Shown here piece by piece: positions 8,648 to 17,390 of a stretch of 64,000 nt of DNA. The translations under genes and the position numbers were made by a program. The stretch's first letter is position 1; each line of letters begins with the position of its first letter. A model generated the notes under the pieces. That model searched no databases. It was not told where the DNA came from and was given only the letters and a program-made list of their open reading frames with translations. The stretch spans positions 930,001 through 994,000 of the forward strand of contig NZ_VLKJ01000001.1 of NCBI RefSeq assembly GCF_007830315.1, given 5' to 3'. This DNA comes from Novosphingobium taihuense (lineage in GTDB: Bacteria > Pseudomonadota > Alphaproteobacteria > Sphingomonadales > Sphingomonadaceae).

Positions 8648-9982
8648 TCAGCGCTTGGCCATGCGCGTTTCGGTCGGGCGCTGCTGGCCGGGCGTGGCGG
8701 GGCCATTGCCGCGCATCACGAGGCAGACGCCGCCGCGCGACTTGACCGAGCCGCACATCGAGCTGGCGGAGGCAAAGCCGCCGAAGCCCGCAGCCTGAAC
8801 GCGCCAGAACTGCTTGCCGTTGACGCTGACCTGGGTGGTCACGTTGGTGAAGCCGTTCAGCGATGGGTTGCGTGCGGTGTAGTGACGCCATGCGCGACGG
8901 GCGCCTTCGGCCGTCGAGAACGAACCGAGCTGGACGAGATGCGTGCCAGCCTTAGTCGGCACAGCGACCGGCTTGGCAGCAGCAACCGCCGCCTTGCGCG
9001 CCGGTGCGGCAGCAGCAGGGCGGACATAAGGCTGCGAAGCGGTGGGCTGCGATGCAGGCAGGTCGATCAGGGCAAGCTGGGTCTGCTGCGACTGCGACGA
9101 GGAATCGGCGAGCGCGGGAGCGGGCGTCGAGGTCTCGGTCGCGGGCAGCTCCATGACCGCAGCTTCCGCCAGCGCAGGCGCGGCGGCAGCCGGTTCGGCG
9201 CGCGTCGCGGCCTCGGTGGCAAGCTGTTCGGCAGCCGGGAAGTTGGCCAGAGCCAGCGCTTGCGGCTGGCCGGTGTCACCGCGCAGCGGTACGCCAAGCA
9301 GGGTGGCGACGCGATCGCGGGTGCGTTCGGAATAGCCCATCAGCGCCCACTGCTCCATGCGGTCGCCAAGTTGATCAGCGGGCACGTCCTGCGCAGCCAT
9401 GGTACGGGCCTCGCGCCACATGCCGGAGAGGGCATAGGCCAGCGCAAGGTTCTGGCGGACCTTCGGGGTATTCTCGCCACCACGCAGCGCCTGGCCCAGA
9501 ATCTGCGCGCCTTGCTGCGGTTGTCCGGCGAGCGCGAGGGCAAGGCCGTAGTCCGAAGCCGGCAGGCTGTCGCGATAGGAATTGAGCGTGTCGATCGCTT
9601 CGCCGTGGCGGCCGAGCGCAATGTCTGCCAGCGCAAGGCTGAGCGCTGTGCGGCTCGAGTCCTCGCCAAGGTCCATCGCCTCGTCATAGGCCTGCCGCGC
9701 CGATTCGAAGCGGCCTGCCTTGAGGTAGGCATTGCCGAGCAGGACGCGGTAGGCCGCATTGCGCGGATCGGCGAGCACGGCCTTTTCGGCATTGTCGACG
9801 GCAGCCGTGGCCGAGCCCCTGGCCAGCGCGGTCTGGGCAGAGGAGGCGAACTTGTCCGGGTGGGCACCGCCAGCGGTGCAGCCGGTCAGTACGCCTGCGG
9901 CAAGCGCAGTGGAAATGGCCAGGCGGGTCGCCCGGTTGGGGGAGCCCAGGGTGGCAGCGAAGGCAGAGAAGCGGTTCGTCAT
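8648..9982 (-). CDS. TPR- and SPOR-domain lipoprotein
   Basis: A 444-residue envelope protein. Residues 21-35 form a lipoprotein signal ending VLTGC (lipid Cys35). Residues of about 45-215 are TPR-like helical repeats (for example NAAYRVLLGNAYLKAGRFESARQAYDEAM). A Pro/Ala/Ser-rich linker follows, then a C-terminal SPOR domain (about 345-425; GTHLVQLGSFSTAEGARRAW) of the kind that binds denuded septal peptidoglycan. The combination suggests an outer-membrane scaffold in cell division or wall remodelling. It is the third gene of a ParA / RHH-like / TPR-SPOR operon, 20 bp from its neighbour, with an AAGGAA ribosome site. Confidence 0.85.
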   Translation of the reverse strand: MTNRFSAFAATLGSPNRATRLAISTALAAGVLTGCTAGGAHPDKFASSAQTALARGSATAAVDNAEKAVLADPRNAAYRVLLGNAYLKAGRFESARQAYDEAMDLGEDSSRTALSLALADIALGRHGEAIDTLNSYRDSLPASDYGLALALAGQPQQGAQILGQALRGGENTPKVRQNLALAYALSGMWREARTMAAQDVPADQLGDRMEQWALMGYSERTRDRVATLLGVPLRGDTGQPQALALANFPAAEQLATEAATRAEPAAAAPALAEAAVMELPATETSTPAPALADSSSQSQQTQLALIDLPASQPTASQPYVRPAAAAPARKAAVAAAKPVAVPTKAGTHLVQLGSFSTAEGARRAWRHYTARNPSLNGFTNVTTQVSVNGKQFWRVQAAGFGGFASASSMCGSVKSRGGVCLVMRGNGPATPGQQRPTETRMAKR

Positions 9983-10002
9983 GCTCAGGTTTCCTTCGGC
10001 AG

Positions 10003-10524
10003 TCAGTTGCGCGTGATGGCGCGCCGGGCGAGATCCTCGAGCCCGGGGAGTTCGTCGAGAAATTTGTCGAGCGCCTGCGTCACCAGTTCCTGTGCACTGC
10101 TATCTTCAAGCGTGCAGGCGAGGCGGAGGCGCAAGTGGCGATAGTTGTCGAGGCGCAGCGTGAAGGCGGCCTTGCGGCCTTCCTGCAGGGCCGAGCGGAC
10201 GACCTTGCCGCCCTTGGTGCGGTTGCGCACGATCTTGATGGTGCTTGCCGAGGCAAAGTCTGACGCGGGCGCTGGCTTGTCGAAGGCCGCAACCTTGTCA
10301 GCCAGCGTCTCGATCTGCTGAACGATCACCGGCTGTTCGACCGGCGCGGAAGCTTCGACGACGAGATCCTCGCCCAGATCGTTCCAGCCAAGGTCATCCT
10401 GCGTCAGGACGCGGCTCTGTTCCTCGAAGCTGATGGCCAGTTGCGGGCGCATGGCCGGGCGTGCGGCGCCCTTGCGGGCGAGCAGGCTGGGCGAAAGCGA
10501 TGCGAGAGGCTTGGATGCGCTCAT
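10003..10524 (-). CDS. ParA-linked protein with RHH-like C-terminus
   Basis: A 173-residue protein of no named family. The first 110 residues are low in complexity and probably flexible. The C-terminal part has a strand-helix-helix pattern (AAFTLRLDNYRHLRLRLAC, then a helix ending ELVTQALDKFLDEL) that looks like a ribbon-helix-helix DNA-binding fold; this is my reading, not a profile match. The start at 10524 (MSASKPLASL) is chosen because longer in-frame starts lie inside the ParA gene. It begins 15 bp after the parA-like stop, so it may be the DNA- or partner-binding factor for that ATPase. Confidence 0.65.
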   Translation of the reverse strand: MSASKPLASLSPSLLARKGAARPAMRPQLAISFEEQSRVLTQDDLGWNDLGEDLVVEASAPVEQPVIVQQIETLADKVAAFDKPAPASDFASASTIKIVRNRTKGGKVVRSALQEGRKAAFTLRLDNYRHLRLRLACTLEDSSAQELVTQALDKFLDELPGLEDLARRAITRN

Positions 10525-10538
10525 CTCCCGCGGCCCCT

Positions 10539-11264
10539 TCACGAACCGACGACGCGGCGGCCGAAGCCGCCCATCGGGCGCTGGGCGCCTGCCATCGGCA
10601 CGGCGGCTGCCTGCTGCGGCACAGCAAAGACGGTGCGGCGGAAGTTCTTTTCGAGCCGCTCTGAAATATAGGTCCACAGCGCGGCCACTTCGGCGGCGGA
10701 CTTGCCGCCCGGATCGCATTCCATGACCGTGCGGCCATCGATCATCGAGGCGGCAAAATCGGTGCGGTGGTGAAGCGTGACCGGGGCGACGGTGCCGTGC
10801 TGCGAAAGCGCGACGGCGGCTTCGGAAGTGATTCGCGCCTTGGGGGTGGCGGCATTGACGACGAAGATCAGCGGCTTGCCCGCGCGATCACACAGATCGA
10901 CCGTTGCACCGACGGCGCGCAGGTCATGCGGGCTGGGCCGGGTCGGCACGACGATCAGTTCGGCAACCGAGATCACCGACTGGATCGCCATGGTGATCGC
11001 TGGCGGGGTATCGATCACGGCGAGCTTGAAGCCCTGCTGGCGCAGGATCGCAAGATCCGAAGCGAGGCGGGCGACGGTGGTCTGGGCGAAGGCGGGGAAT
11101 TCGGCCTCGCGCTCGTTCCACCAGTCGGACAGGGAGCCTTGCGGGTCGATGTCGATCAGGACGACGGGGCCAGCGCCCGCGCGCTGAGCCTGGACGGCGA
11201 GGTGGCCGGACAGGGTCGTCTTGCCCGATCCGCCCTTCTGCGATGCCAATGCCAGTACGCGCAA
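10539..11264 (-). CDS. ParA/MinD-family ATPase
   Basis: A 241-residue ATPase of the ParA superfamily. The deviant Walker A motif KGGSGKTT lies at residues 10-17, IDIDPQGSLSDWW is the switch I region, and VIDTPPA is the switch II/Walker B. Such proteins position chromosomes, plasmids or envelope machines by ATP-driven patterning. No parB gene or parS-like repeats are adjacent. Instead the gene leads an operon with an RHH-like protein and a TPR-SPOR lipoprotein, which points to an orphan ParA acting in cell division or envelope positioning (inference). The last 30 residues are Pro/Gly-rich and atypical. Confidence 0.88.
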   Translation of the reverse strand: MRVLALASQKGGSGKTTLSGHLAVQAQRAGAGPVVLIDIDPQGSLSDWWNEREAEFPAFAQTTVARLASDLAILRQQGFKLAVIDTPPAITMAIQSVISVAELIVVPTRPSPHDLRAVGATVDLCDRAGKPLIFVVNAATPKARITSEAAVALSQHGTVAPVTLHHRTDFAASMIDGRTVMECDPGGKSAAEVAALWTYISERLEKNFRRTVFAVPQQAAAVPMAGAQRPMGGFGRRVVGS

Positions 11265-11533
11265 AGCCCAATTCCCCCGAAAAACACCAAGTCTCGGCGT
11301 TCGGATTCGCAGATCGGGCTGAAATTTCGGTTAACGCGCGTTGAATTGGGCGCTCAGGGCTTCAATACCGGACTGCCACAAGTCTCGGCGCGGCGGGCTT
11401 TAGGGCCTGTATTCTCCGCTAAGACTTCGCTAACGCCTCGTTGACTATAAGCGCCACCGAAATGACACCGAGGGCTGCGCCGCACACATGGCCGCCCGCC
11501 CCAGGGTTCCAGCGAAGACGGACATTTTCGATC

Positions 11534-12685
11534 ATGAGGGACTTCACGCGCACGACTGCACTGGGTGCCGCTCTGGTAACCGCAACGTTTTCCGGCGCGG
11601 CCTGGGCCGACACCAAGGCCGGGGTCGACGCCTGGACGCGCGGCGATCACGAGGCTGCGGTCAAGGAATGGCTCGGCCCCGCTGCCAAGGGCGATGCCGA
11701 CGCGCAGTTCAACATGGGACAAGCCTTCAAGCTGGGCAAAGGCGTGCCACAGGACCTGAAGCGCGCCGAGGCGTGGTATCGCAAGGCGGCGGAACAGGGC
11801 CACATCAAGGCTGCCGACACGCTTGGACTTCTGCTGTTTCAGGACAACCGCAAGGCCGATGCGATGCCGTTCCTGCAGGCTTCGGCCGAGCGCGGCGAGC
11901 CACGCGCGATGTACATCCTGGGCGTGGCCCACTTCAACGGCGATACTGTGGGCAAGGACTGGGTCCGCGCCTATGCACTGATGACCCGGGCGGCGGGCAG
12001 CGGCCTTGATCAGGCAACGCGCAGCCTTGCCACGATGGATGGGATGATCCCGCTCGAGCAGCGCCAGATGGGCGTTTCCCTCGCTGCCGAGCTTGAACAG
12101 AAGGCGCAGGCCAAGCGCTCGCAGCAGTTCGCGGCGGCAGACCTTGGCGTCAAGGCGTCACCCACCGCGCCGCTGCGTCCGGTTGTGCCCGGAGGATCGC
12201 TCGAGACGACGGAGCTGCCGCCGTCAGTCATCACCGCCGGGGCGGACTATGCCAATCCGGTGACGATGCCCGCACCAAAACGTATGGTCGGGGCAAATAC
12301 GCCGGTGCAGAAACCCGCGCCGGTCACGGTCCATGTCGGCGAGAAGCCTGCGGTTAAGATGGCGGCGGCAAAGCCCGCTGATCCCAAGCCTGCCGCTTCG
12401 CAACCTGCGGCACCGAAGTCTGCGCCCCAAAAGCCTACAGTGGCGGCTCCCGCAAAGGGCAACTGGCGCGTCCAGCTTGGCGCCTTCGGCGTCAAGGCCA
12501 ATGCGGACGGGTTGTGGAGCAAGGTCAAGGGCCGCCCGGAACTGGCGGGCCATGGCCGGATCGATCTGCCGTCAGGCGCTGTCACCAGACTGCTGGCGGG
12601 TGGCTTTGGCGGTCAGGCCGAGGCGGACAAGGCTTGCGGGGCGCTCAAGGCTGGCGGCTTTACCTGCCTGGTGGTAAAGCCCTGA
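11534..12685 (+). CDS. Sel1-repeat and SPOR-domain exported protein
   Basis: A 383-residue protein with a Sec signal peptide (residues 1-25, ending SGAAWAD) and no lipobox Cys. Residues of about 30-180 contain Sel1-like repeats (DAQFNMGQAFKLGKGVPQD, then AEAWYRKAAEQGH). A Pro/Ala/Lys-rich linker leads to a C-terminal SPOR domain (about 310-383; GNWRVQLGAFGVKANADGLW). The start at 11534 (MRDFTRTT) puts the signal peptide at the N-terminus; upstream in-frame codons would bury it. It is divergent from the ParA-SPOR operon, so two septal-wall-binding proteins flank this locus. Confidence 0.85.
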   Translation: MRDFTRTTALGAALVTATFSGAAWADTKAGVDAWTRGDHEAAVKEWLGPAAKGDADAQFNMGQAFKLGKGVPQDLKRAEAWYRKAAEQGHIKAADTLGLLLFQDNRKADAMPFLQASAERGEPRAMYILGVAHFNGDTVGKDWVRAYALMTRAAGSGLDQATRSLATMDGMIPLEQRQMGVSLAAELEQKAQAKRSQQFAAADLGVKASPTAPLRPVVPGGSLETTELPPSVITAGADYANPVTMPAPKRMVGANTPVQKPAPVTVHVGEKPAVKMAAAKPADPKPAASQPAAPKSAPQKPTVAAPAKGNWRVQLGAFGVKANADGLWSKVKGRPELAGHGRIDLPSGAVTRLLAGGFGGQAEADKACGALKAGGFTCLVVKP

Positions 12686-12689
12686 TGGC

Positions 12690-13919
12690 TTGGACGAAGA
12701 CACTCCCCGAACACGCATAGAGGCGATCGATTTCCTGCGCGGCGTGGCCGTGCTGGGGATTCTGGCTATCAACGTGACCGGGTTCTGGGGGCCATCGCTC
12801 GCCACGTTCTCGCCCCGCATTCCTGAATTTGCGACCGGCTCAGACCCGTGGTTCGCGCTCGCCTTCGTGGTATTCGAGGGCAAGATGCGTGCGCTGTTCA
12901 GCCTGCTGTTCGGCGCGAGCATGGTGCTGTTTGCACAGAGTGCCGAACGGCACGGCGCAGACCCCGATCTGGCACAATTGCGGCGGCTCGCGTGGCTGCT
13001 GCTGTTCGGCTACCTCCATTTCGTGCTGCTGTGGTGGGGCGACATCCTGTTCCTCTATGCGCTGTGCGGACTTGGCGCGCTGGCACTGCGCAGGCTGGAG
13101 CCGATTCAACTGCTCGGCATTGCCCTGCCCTTTTACCTGCTGGCCCAAGGCATCGAGGCGCTGTTCGCCCTGCCCGGCGTGTTCACCGAGCAGGCGGTAC
13201 TGGGCGGGACCGCTGCGCCCTCTGACGTAGCCGAACAGGCCGCGATGATGGGCCGGATCGCAGCATCAGTTGCCCGGGACGTAGCCGTGCTGAACGCCGG
13301 GTTCCTCGAGGCCATCCGGCTCAAGCTATCGAGCGCGCCGCTGCAACCACTTAACACGACGCTATCGACCTTCACCGAGACGCTGCCGCTGATGCTGATC
13401 GGCATGGCAATGATGCGCAGCGGGTTCTTCACCGACTGGCCAAGGCGGCGGCTGGCATCCATTGCCGGGATCGGAATTCTGGGCGGCGGGTTGCCGACGG
13501 TGCTGGTGACGCTGTGGCTGTGGCATCATGGCTGGCCGCCGCGCGCGATGTTTGCAGCGATCGAGCATGGCATGGCCCTGCCCCACCTGATGATGGCGCT
13601 GGGATATGCAGCGGCGCTGCTGGTGGTGTTTCCCAGCATTCGAAAGTGGACGCTCGCGCGGGCGCTGGTGGCTGCGGGCAAGTGCGCGTTCAGCAACTAC
13701 ATCGGCACCACCGTGCTGATGGGCGCGATCTTTTCCGGCTGGGGACTGGGGCTGGGACCGGAACTGCCGAGGGTCTGGCTGCCTGCTTTCGTGCTGCTCG
13801 GGTGGGGGGCAATGCTCTCGTGGCCGCAGTGGTGGCTGGCCCGCTTCGGCCAGGGACCGCTCGAGCGGCTGTGGCGACGACTGGCGCTTCCCCGAGGGGA
13901 TCTTGCACGCCAGCATTAA
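12690..13919 (+). CDS. DUF418/YeiB-like multi-pass membrane protein
   Basis: A 409-residue inner-membrane protein with about eight to ten hydrophobic helices. The N-terminus RIEAIDFLRGVAVLGILAIN is the signature start of the DUF418/YeiB family, and the C-terminal third (GKCAFSNYIGTTVLMGAIF) matches the DUF418 domain. The biochemical role is unknown. The first possible start in this frame is TTG at 12690, four bases after the stop of the SPOR gene; a stop at 12675 rules out anything earlier, so translation is probably coupled. Confidence 0.82.
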   Translation: MDEDTPRTRIEAIDFLRGVAVLGILAINVTGFWGPSLATFSPRIPEFATGSDPWFALAFVVFEGKMRALFSLLFGASMVLFAQSAERHGADPDLAQLRRLAWLLLFGYLHFVLLWWGDILFLYALCGLGALALRRLEPIQLLGIALPFYLLAQGIEALFALPGVFTEQAVLGGTAAPSDVAEQAAMMGRIAASVARDVAVLNAGFLEAIRLKLSSAPLQPLNTTLSTFTETLPLMLIGMAMMRSGFFTDWPRRRLASIAGIGILGGGLPTVLVTLWLWHHGWPPRAMFAAIEHGMALPHLMMALGYAAALLVVFPSIRKWTLARALVAAGKCAFSNYIGTTVLMGAIFSGWGLGLGPELPRVWLPAFVLLGWGAMLSWPQWWLARFGQGPLERLWRRLALPRGDLARQH

Positions 13920-14032
13920 CCACGACTGTTAATCGGCAAGGCCGGCAGCGTCCCGCAGGGGGACGCGCTCCAATGGGGACTCGCAAGACACTGTCTTAAC
14001 GCCTATTCCTTAAGGCGAAAGGAGCGGTCGCG

Positions 14033-14716
14033 ATGTCATTTCTGAAGGGTTGGTCGGACAAGCGCTGGGTGCGCATGCCGCTGGGCTTTCTGGTGACCGG
14101 TGCCGCGTCGCTGCTGGCTTTCCATGTCGGGCAGAACGTTGCCGAAGTGGCCTTCGGCGGCGGCAAGGCCGAAGCGGCTGCGGTCATGGCTCCGGTGGCC
14201 AAGCCCGTTCCTGCAGTGGCAGCAAAGCCGGTAGACGGGCCGTTCGTGGTCAAGTCGATCCTGCCGATCAACGAGCCGATCAAGTTCGGCAAGTTCTACT
14301 GGGACGAGACCCGTGCCCCTGCTTCGGGCAAGCTTGTCGTCACGGTGGACCTGACCGCGCGGGTGATTTCCGTGTTTCGTGATGGGCACGAGATCGGCGC
14401 TGCGGCGATCCTGAAGGGCTATGGCGACAAGCCGACGCCGACCGGCATTTTCCCGATCACGCAGAAGGACGCCGACCACGTTTCCAACATCTACGATGCG
14501 CCGATGCCGTGGATGATGCGGCTGACCAACGATGGTGTCTCGATCCACGGCAGCAAGGTGGAAAAGGGCTATGCCACCAACGGCTGCATCGGCGTGCCCG
14601 ATGCCTTCGCCGAGAAGCTGTTCCGGATCGCCAGCCTTGGCGACAAGGTGATCGTTACCGATGGCAAGACCATGCAGGTGGGCGATCCCATTCTGGCGGG
14701 CGAACACGCGTCGTGA
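14033..14716 (+). CDS. L,D-transpeptidase (YkuD domain)
   Basis: A 227-residue exported or membrane-anchored enzyme (hydrophobic segment at residues 14-31) that makes 3-3 cross-links in peptidoglycan or attaches proteins to it. The YkuD catalytic signature is complete: SIHGS with His172, then ATNGCIGVP with nucleophile Cys185. The TPTGIFPI segment at residues 135-142 is typical of the fold. An AAAGGAG ribosome site stands before the ATG. Confidence 0.9.
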   Translation: MSFLKGWSDKRWVRMPLGFLVTGAASLLAFHVGQNVAEVAFGGGKAEAAAVMAPVAKPVPAVAAKPVDGPFVVKSILPINEPIKFGKFYWDETRAPASGKLVVTVDLTARVISVFRDGHEIGAAAILKGYGDKPTPTGIFPITQKDADHVSNIYDAPMPWMMRLTNDGVSIHGSKVEKGYATNGCIGVPDAFAEKLFRIASLGDKVIVTDGKTMQVGDPILAGEHAS

Positions 14717-14723
14717 TGGTTGC

Positions 14724-14745
14724 GCCCATGGCATTCGCCATGGGC
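14724..14745. terminator. Stem-loop between convergent genes
   Basis: GCCCATGGC at 14724-14732 and GCCATGGGC at 14737-14745 form a perfect 9-bp stem with a 4-base loop between the L,D-transpeptidase stop and the convergent SDR stop. There is no clear T run, so termination is likely but not certain. Confidence 0.45.
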
Positions 14746-14759
14746 TCGCCGCACGCGAA

Positions 14760-15554
14760 CTACGCCAGCCCCTTGGTCGTGCTCGTGCGTGAGGCATCAC
14801 CGACCGAGCTGCCACCATCGACATCGAGAATTGCGCCAGTCACGTAGCTGGCCGCGTGGGTCGAGAGATAGACTGCAGCCTCGGCGATCTCGTAGGCCGT
14901 GCCCCAGCGCTTCAGCGGGATTCGGGCGTAGTGTGCCTGCCTCGTGTTCTCGTCAGGTGCGAGGCGGGCCATGCCTTCGGTATCGGCAATCGGCCCGGGC
15001 GAGATGCCATTGACGCGCACATCCGGGCCCCATTCGATGGCAAGGGTGCGGACCAACTGGTTGATCCCGGCCTTGGCCGCGCAGGCATGGGCCTGCATCG
15101 CCATGGCCTGCTCCGCCTGTCCCGCCGTGATCGCGATCAGCGACGCGCCGGGGTTCAGCAGTTCGTGGCAACCCCGGAAGACGTTGAACGTGCCGAGCAG
15201 GTCGATATCGACCACGGTCTTGAAGGCATTGGCCGACATGCCGAGCACGGGAGCGAGGAAGTTTCCGGCTGCGCCCGAGATGACGATGTCGAGCGCGCCG
15301 ATTTCATCGCGGACGGACTTCATGGCCTCGCAGATCGCGCCGTAATCGCGCACGTCAGCGGCGCGCCAGATGGCATCGTGGCCGATCTCGTCGGCAGCGG
15401 CAGCGGCTTTTTCCGGATTGCGGCCAAGCACGGCGACGCGCGCGCCGAGTTCGGCAAAGCGCTTGGCGATGCCGAGGTTGATGCCGCTGGTGCCGCCCGC
15501 GATGAAGGCGGTCTTTCCGGCAAGGACGTCATCGCGAAACGGAGATTGGCTCAT
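14760..15554 (-). CDS. SDR oxidoreductase, 2,4-dienoyl-CoA reductase-like
   Basis: A 264-residue NAD(P)-dependent short-chain dehydrogenase. The cofactor loop reads AGGTSGINLGIA, and the catalytic region has H-A-C-A-A-K where classical SDRs have Y-x-x-x-K. The same replacement (HAGxAKAAxD) is known in peroxisomal-type 2,4-dienoyl-CoA reductases, so the enzyme most likely reduces or rearranges unsaturated acyl-CoAs. The start at 15554 (MSQSPFRDDV) leaves an 10-base gap to the preceding gene; the long upstream extension in frame is antisense-like noise inside that gene. Third gene of a three-gene operon. Confidence 0.8.
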   Translation of the reverse strand: MSQSPFRDDVLAGKTAFIAGGTSGINLGIAKRFAELGARVAVLGRNPEKAAAAADEIGHDAIWRAADVRDYGAICEAMKSVRDEIGALDIVISGAAGNFLAPVLGMSANAFKTVVDIDLLGTFNVFRGCHELLNPGASLIAITAGQAEQAMAMQAHACAAKAGINQLVRTLAIEWGPDVRVNGISPGPIADTEGMARLAPDENTRQAHYARIPLKRWGTAYEIAEAAVYLSTHAASYVTGAILDVDGGSSVGDASRTSTTKGLA

Positions 15555-15564
15555 GCGGGAATCC

Positions 15565-16347
15565 TCACCGGGGGGCCATGCGGATCGCGCCATCGAGACG
15601 GATCGCCTGGCCGTTGAAATAGCTGTTGCGGACCAGTTCCATGGCAAGGCTGGCGAACTCCTCGGGCTTGCCGAGGCGCTTGGGGAACGGAACCGAAGCA
15701 TTGAGGCTGTCGAGCACCTTGTCCGGCAGGCGGCCCAATAGCGGGGTGCCGAAGATGCCCGGCATGATCGCGTTGACGCGGATACCGAGGTCCATCAGGT
15801 CACGCGCCATCGGCAGGACGAGGCCGTTTACGCCCGCCTTGAGCGAGCCATAGGCTACCTGCCCGATCTGCGCGTCCTGCGCAGCGACAGAGGCGGTGAG
15901 GATGATCGTGCCACGCTCGCCGTCTTCGAGCGGATCAAGGCTGGCCATGCCGAGCGCCGAGAGCGAGGCGACGCGGTAGCTGGCGACCAGGATGCCTTGC
16001 GCGGCGTATTCATAGTCTTCGGTCGAGAGCCGGGTGAACTCCCCGGTCTCACGGTTGCGGCTGACGGTCTTGCCCTTGCGGTGGGTCATCGCGCAGTGGA
16101 CGCAGACGCGCTCCTGCCCGTGGACGGCGCGCGCCTTGGCGAAGCCTGCGACGACGGACTCTTCGGAAGTGATGTCGACCTTGCAGAACATGCCGCCGAT
16201 GGCCTTCGCCACGGCCTCGCCCTGCTCCTCGTTGACGTCGAAGATCGCGACTTTCGCACCTGCCGCCGCCAGCGCCTCCGCCGTGGCGCGGCCGAGGCCC
16301 GAAGCGCCGCCGGTGACGACGGCGCTTAAGGTGTTGTCGATCCTCAT
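15565..16347 (-). CDS. SDR, 3-hydroxyacyl-CoA dehydrogenase type II-like
   Basis: A 260-residue classical SDR. VTGGASGLG (residues 11-19) binds NAD(P), TASVAAQDAQIGQVAYGSLKAG holds the Ser and Y-x-x-x-K catalytic residues, and the overall pattern resembles HSD17B10/3-hydroxyacyl-CoA dehydrogenases that act in beta-oxidation of branched or steroid-derived acyl-CoAs. The gene overlaps the upstream nitronate monooxygenase gene by 4 bp (ATGA), so they are translated as one unit. The exact substrate cannot be read from sequence. Confidence 0.82.
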   Translation of the reverse strand: MRIDNTLSAVVTGGASGLGRATAEALAAAGAKVAIFDVNEEQGEAVAKAIGGMFCKVDITSEESVVAGFAKARAVHGQERVCVHCAMTHRKGKTVSRNRETGEFTRLSTEDYEYAAQGILVASYRVASLSALGMASLDPLEDGERGTIILTASVAAQDAQIGQVAYGSLKAGVNGLVLPMARDLMDLGIRVNAIMPGIFGTPLLGRLPDKVLDSLNASVPFPKRLGKPEEFASLAMELVRNSYFNGQAIRLDGAIRMAPR

Positions 16348-17333
16348 ACGATCAGGCCCCCGAGACGCCCGCGGATGATGGCTTCGGCATCGCCGACGAT
16401 GCGGTCGATCAGTTGCTGGCAGGTGGGGATATCGTGGATCAGGCCCTGCACCATACCGGCCCAGAACACGCCCTTGGTAAGATCGCCAGTCTGGAGAAGT
16501 TCCTTGCCCGCCGTACCTGCAACGAGTTCGCGCACATCCTCGAACACGGCATCAGGCTTCGACAGGCGGCGGACGACTTCTTCGGAAACTTCGCTGCGGC
16601 CGACGCGGGCAGTGTTCTTGAAGTTGCGGAAGATCAGGAAGCTGCCGCGCTCGTCATTGTCGATATAGGCCTGCTTCACGTTGTCGTGGATCGGCGCTTC
16701 GACCGTGGCGCAGAAGCGGGTGCCCATGTTGATGCCTTCGGCGCCGAGCGAAAGCGCCGCGACAAGGCCGCGCCCGTCGCCGAAGCCGCCGCTGGCGAGC
16801 ATCGGGATCTTGACCTTGTCCGCGGCGGCAGGGATCAGGATCAGGCCGGGAATGTCGTCCTCGCCGGGGTGACCGGCGCATTCGAAGCCGTCGATCGAGA
16901 TGATATCGCACCCGGCGCGTTCAGCCGAGAGTGCGTGGCGAACGGCGGTGCACTTATGCAGGATCGTGACGCCGTGCGGCTTGAGCATCTCCCAGATCTC
17001 GCGCACGGCCTGGGTGCCTGCCGTCTCGACAATCTTGACCCCGCCATCGATGATCGCCTGGGCATAGGCCTTGTAGTCGGGCGAGTTGACGGTGGGGAAG
17101 ATCGTCATGTTCACGCCGAATGGCCTTGACGTCATCGCCTTGGTGCGCTCGATCTCGTCACGCAGGGCTTGCGGAGTCGGCTGGGTCAGCGCGGTGATGA
17201 TGCCGAGGCCGCCCGCGTTCGAAACCGCGCTGGCGAGTTCCGCATAGCCAACATTCATCATGCCGCCCTGCACGATCGGGTGCTCGATGCCGAGCATCTC
17301 GGTGATGCGTGTACGGATTGCCATTCTTGCCAC
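16344..17333 (-). CDS. Nitronate monooxygenase / enoyl reductase-like FMN enzyme
   Basis: A 329-residue FMN-dependent TIM-barrel protein of the 2-nitropropane dioxygenase family. Visible features are the opening EHPIVQGGMMNV, the segment DIISIDGFECAGHPGEDD with the conserved GH, and ASGGFGDGRGLVAALSLGAEGINMGTRF, which binds the FMN phosphate. Members oxidise nitronates or act as enoyl reductases; sitting in front of two acyl-CoA-type SDRs, a role in fatty-acid metabolism is as likely as nitronate detoxification. First gene of the operon, with a TetR-type palindrome 12 bp upstream. Confidence 0.85.
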   Translation of the reverse strand: MARMAIRTRITEMLGIEHPIVQGGMMNVGYAELASAVSNAGGLGIITALTQPTPQALRDEIERTKAMTSRPFGVNMTIFPTVNSPDYKAYAQAIIDGGVKIVETAGTQAVREIWEMLKPHGVTILHKCTAVRHALSAERAGCDIISIDGFECAGHPGEDDIPGLILIPAAADKVKIPMLASGGFGDGRGLVAALSLGAEGINMGTRFCATVEAPIHDNVKQAYIDNDERGSFLIFRNFKNTARVGRSEVSEEVVRRLSKPDAVFEDVRELVAGTAGKELLQTGDLTKGVFWAGMVQGLIHDIPTCQQLIDRIVGDAEAIIRGRLGGLIV

Positions 17334-17344
17334 TCCCTAACTGC

Positions 17345-17364
17345 GTTTAACTGATCGGTTAAAC
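17345..17364. promoter_or_regulatory. Perfect palindromic operator, TetR-type
   Basis: GTTTAAC (17345-17351) and its exact complement GTTAAAC (17358-17364) are separated by 6 bases, giving a 20-bp operator-like palindrome immediately upstream of the nitronate monooxygenase start codon. Size, AT-rich arms and position fit a TetR-family repressor site of the kind that controls acyl-CoA metabolism. No tetR gene is in the window. Confidence 0.6.
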
Positions 17365-17390
17365 TGACTCGGGAAGCTTGGCAAGCGGGG

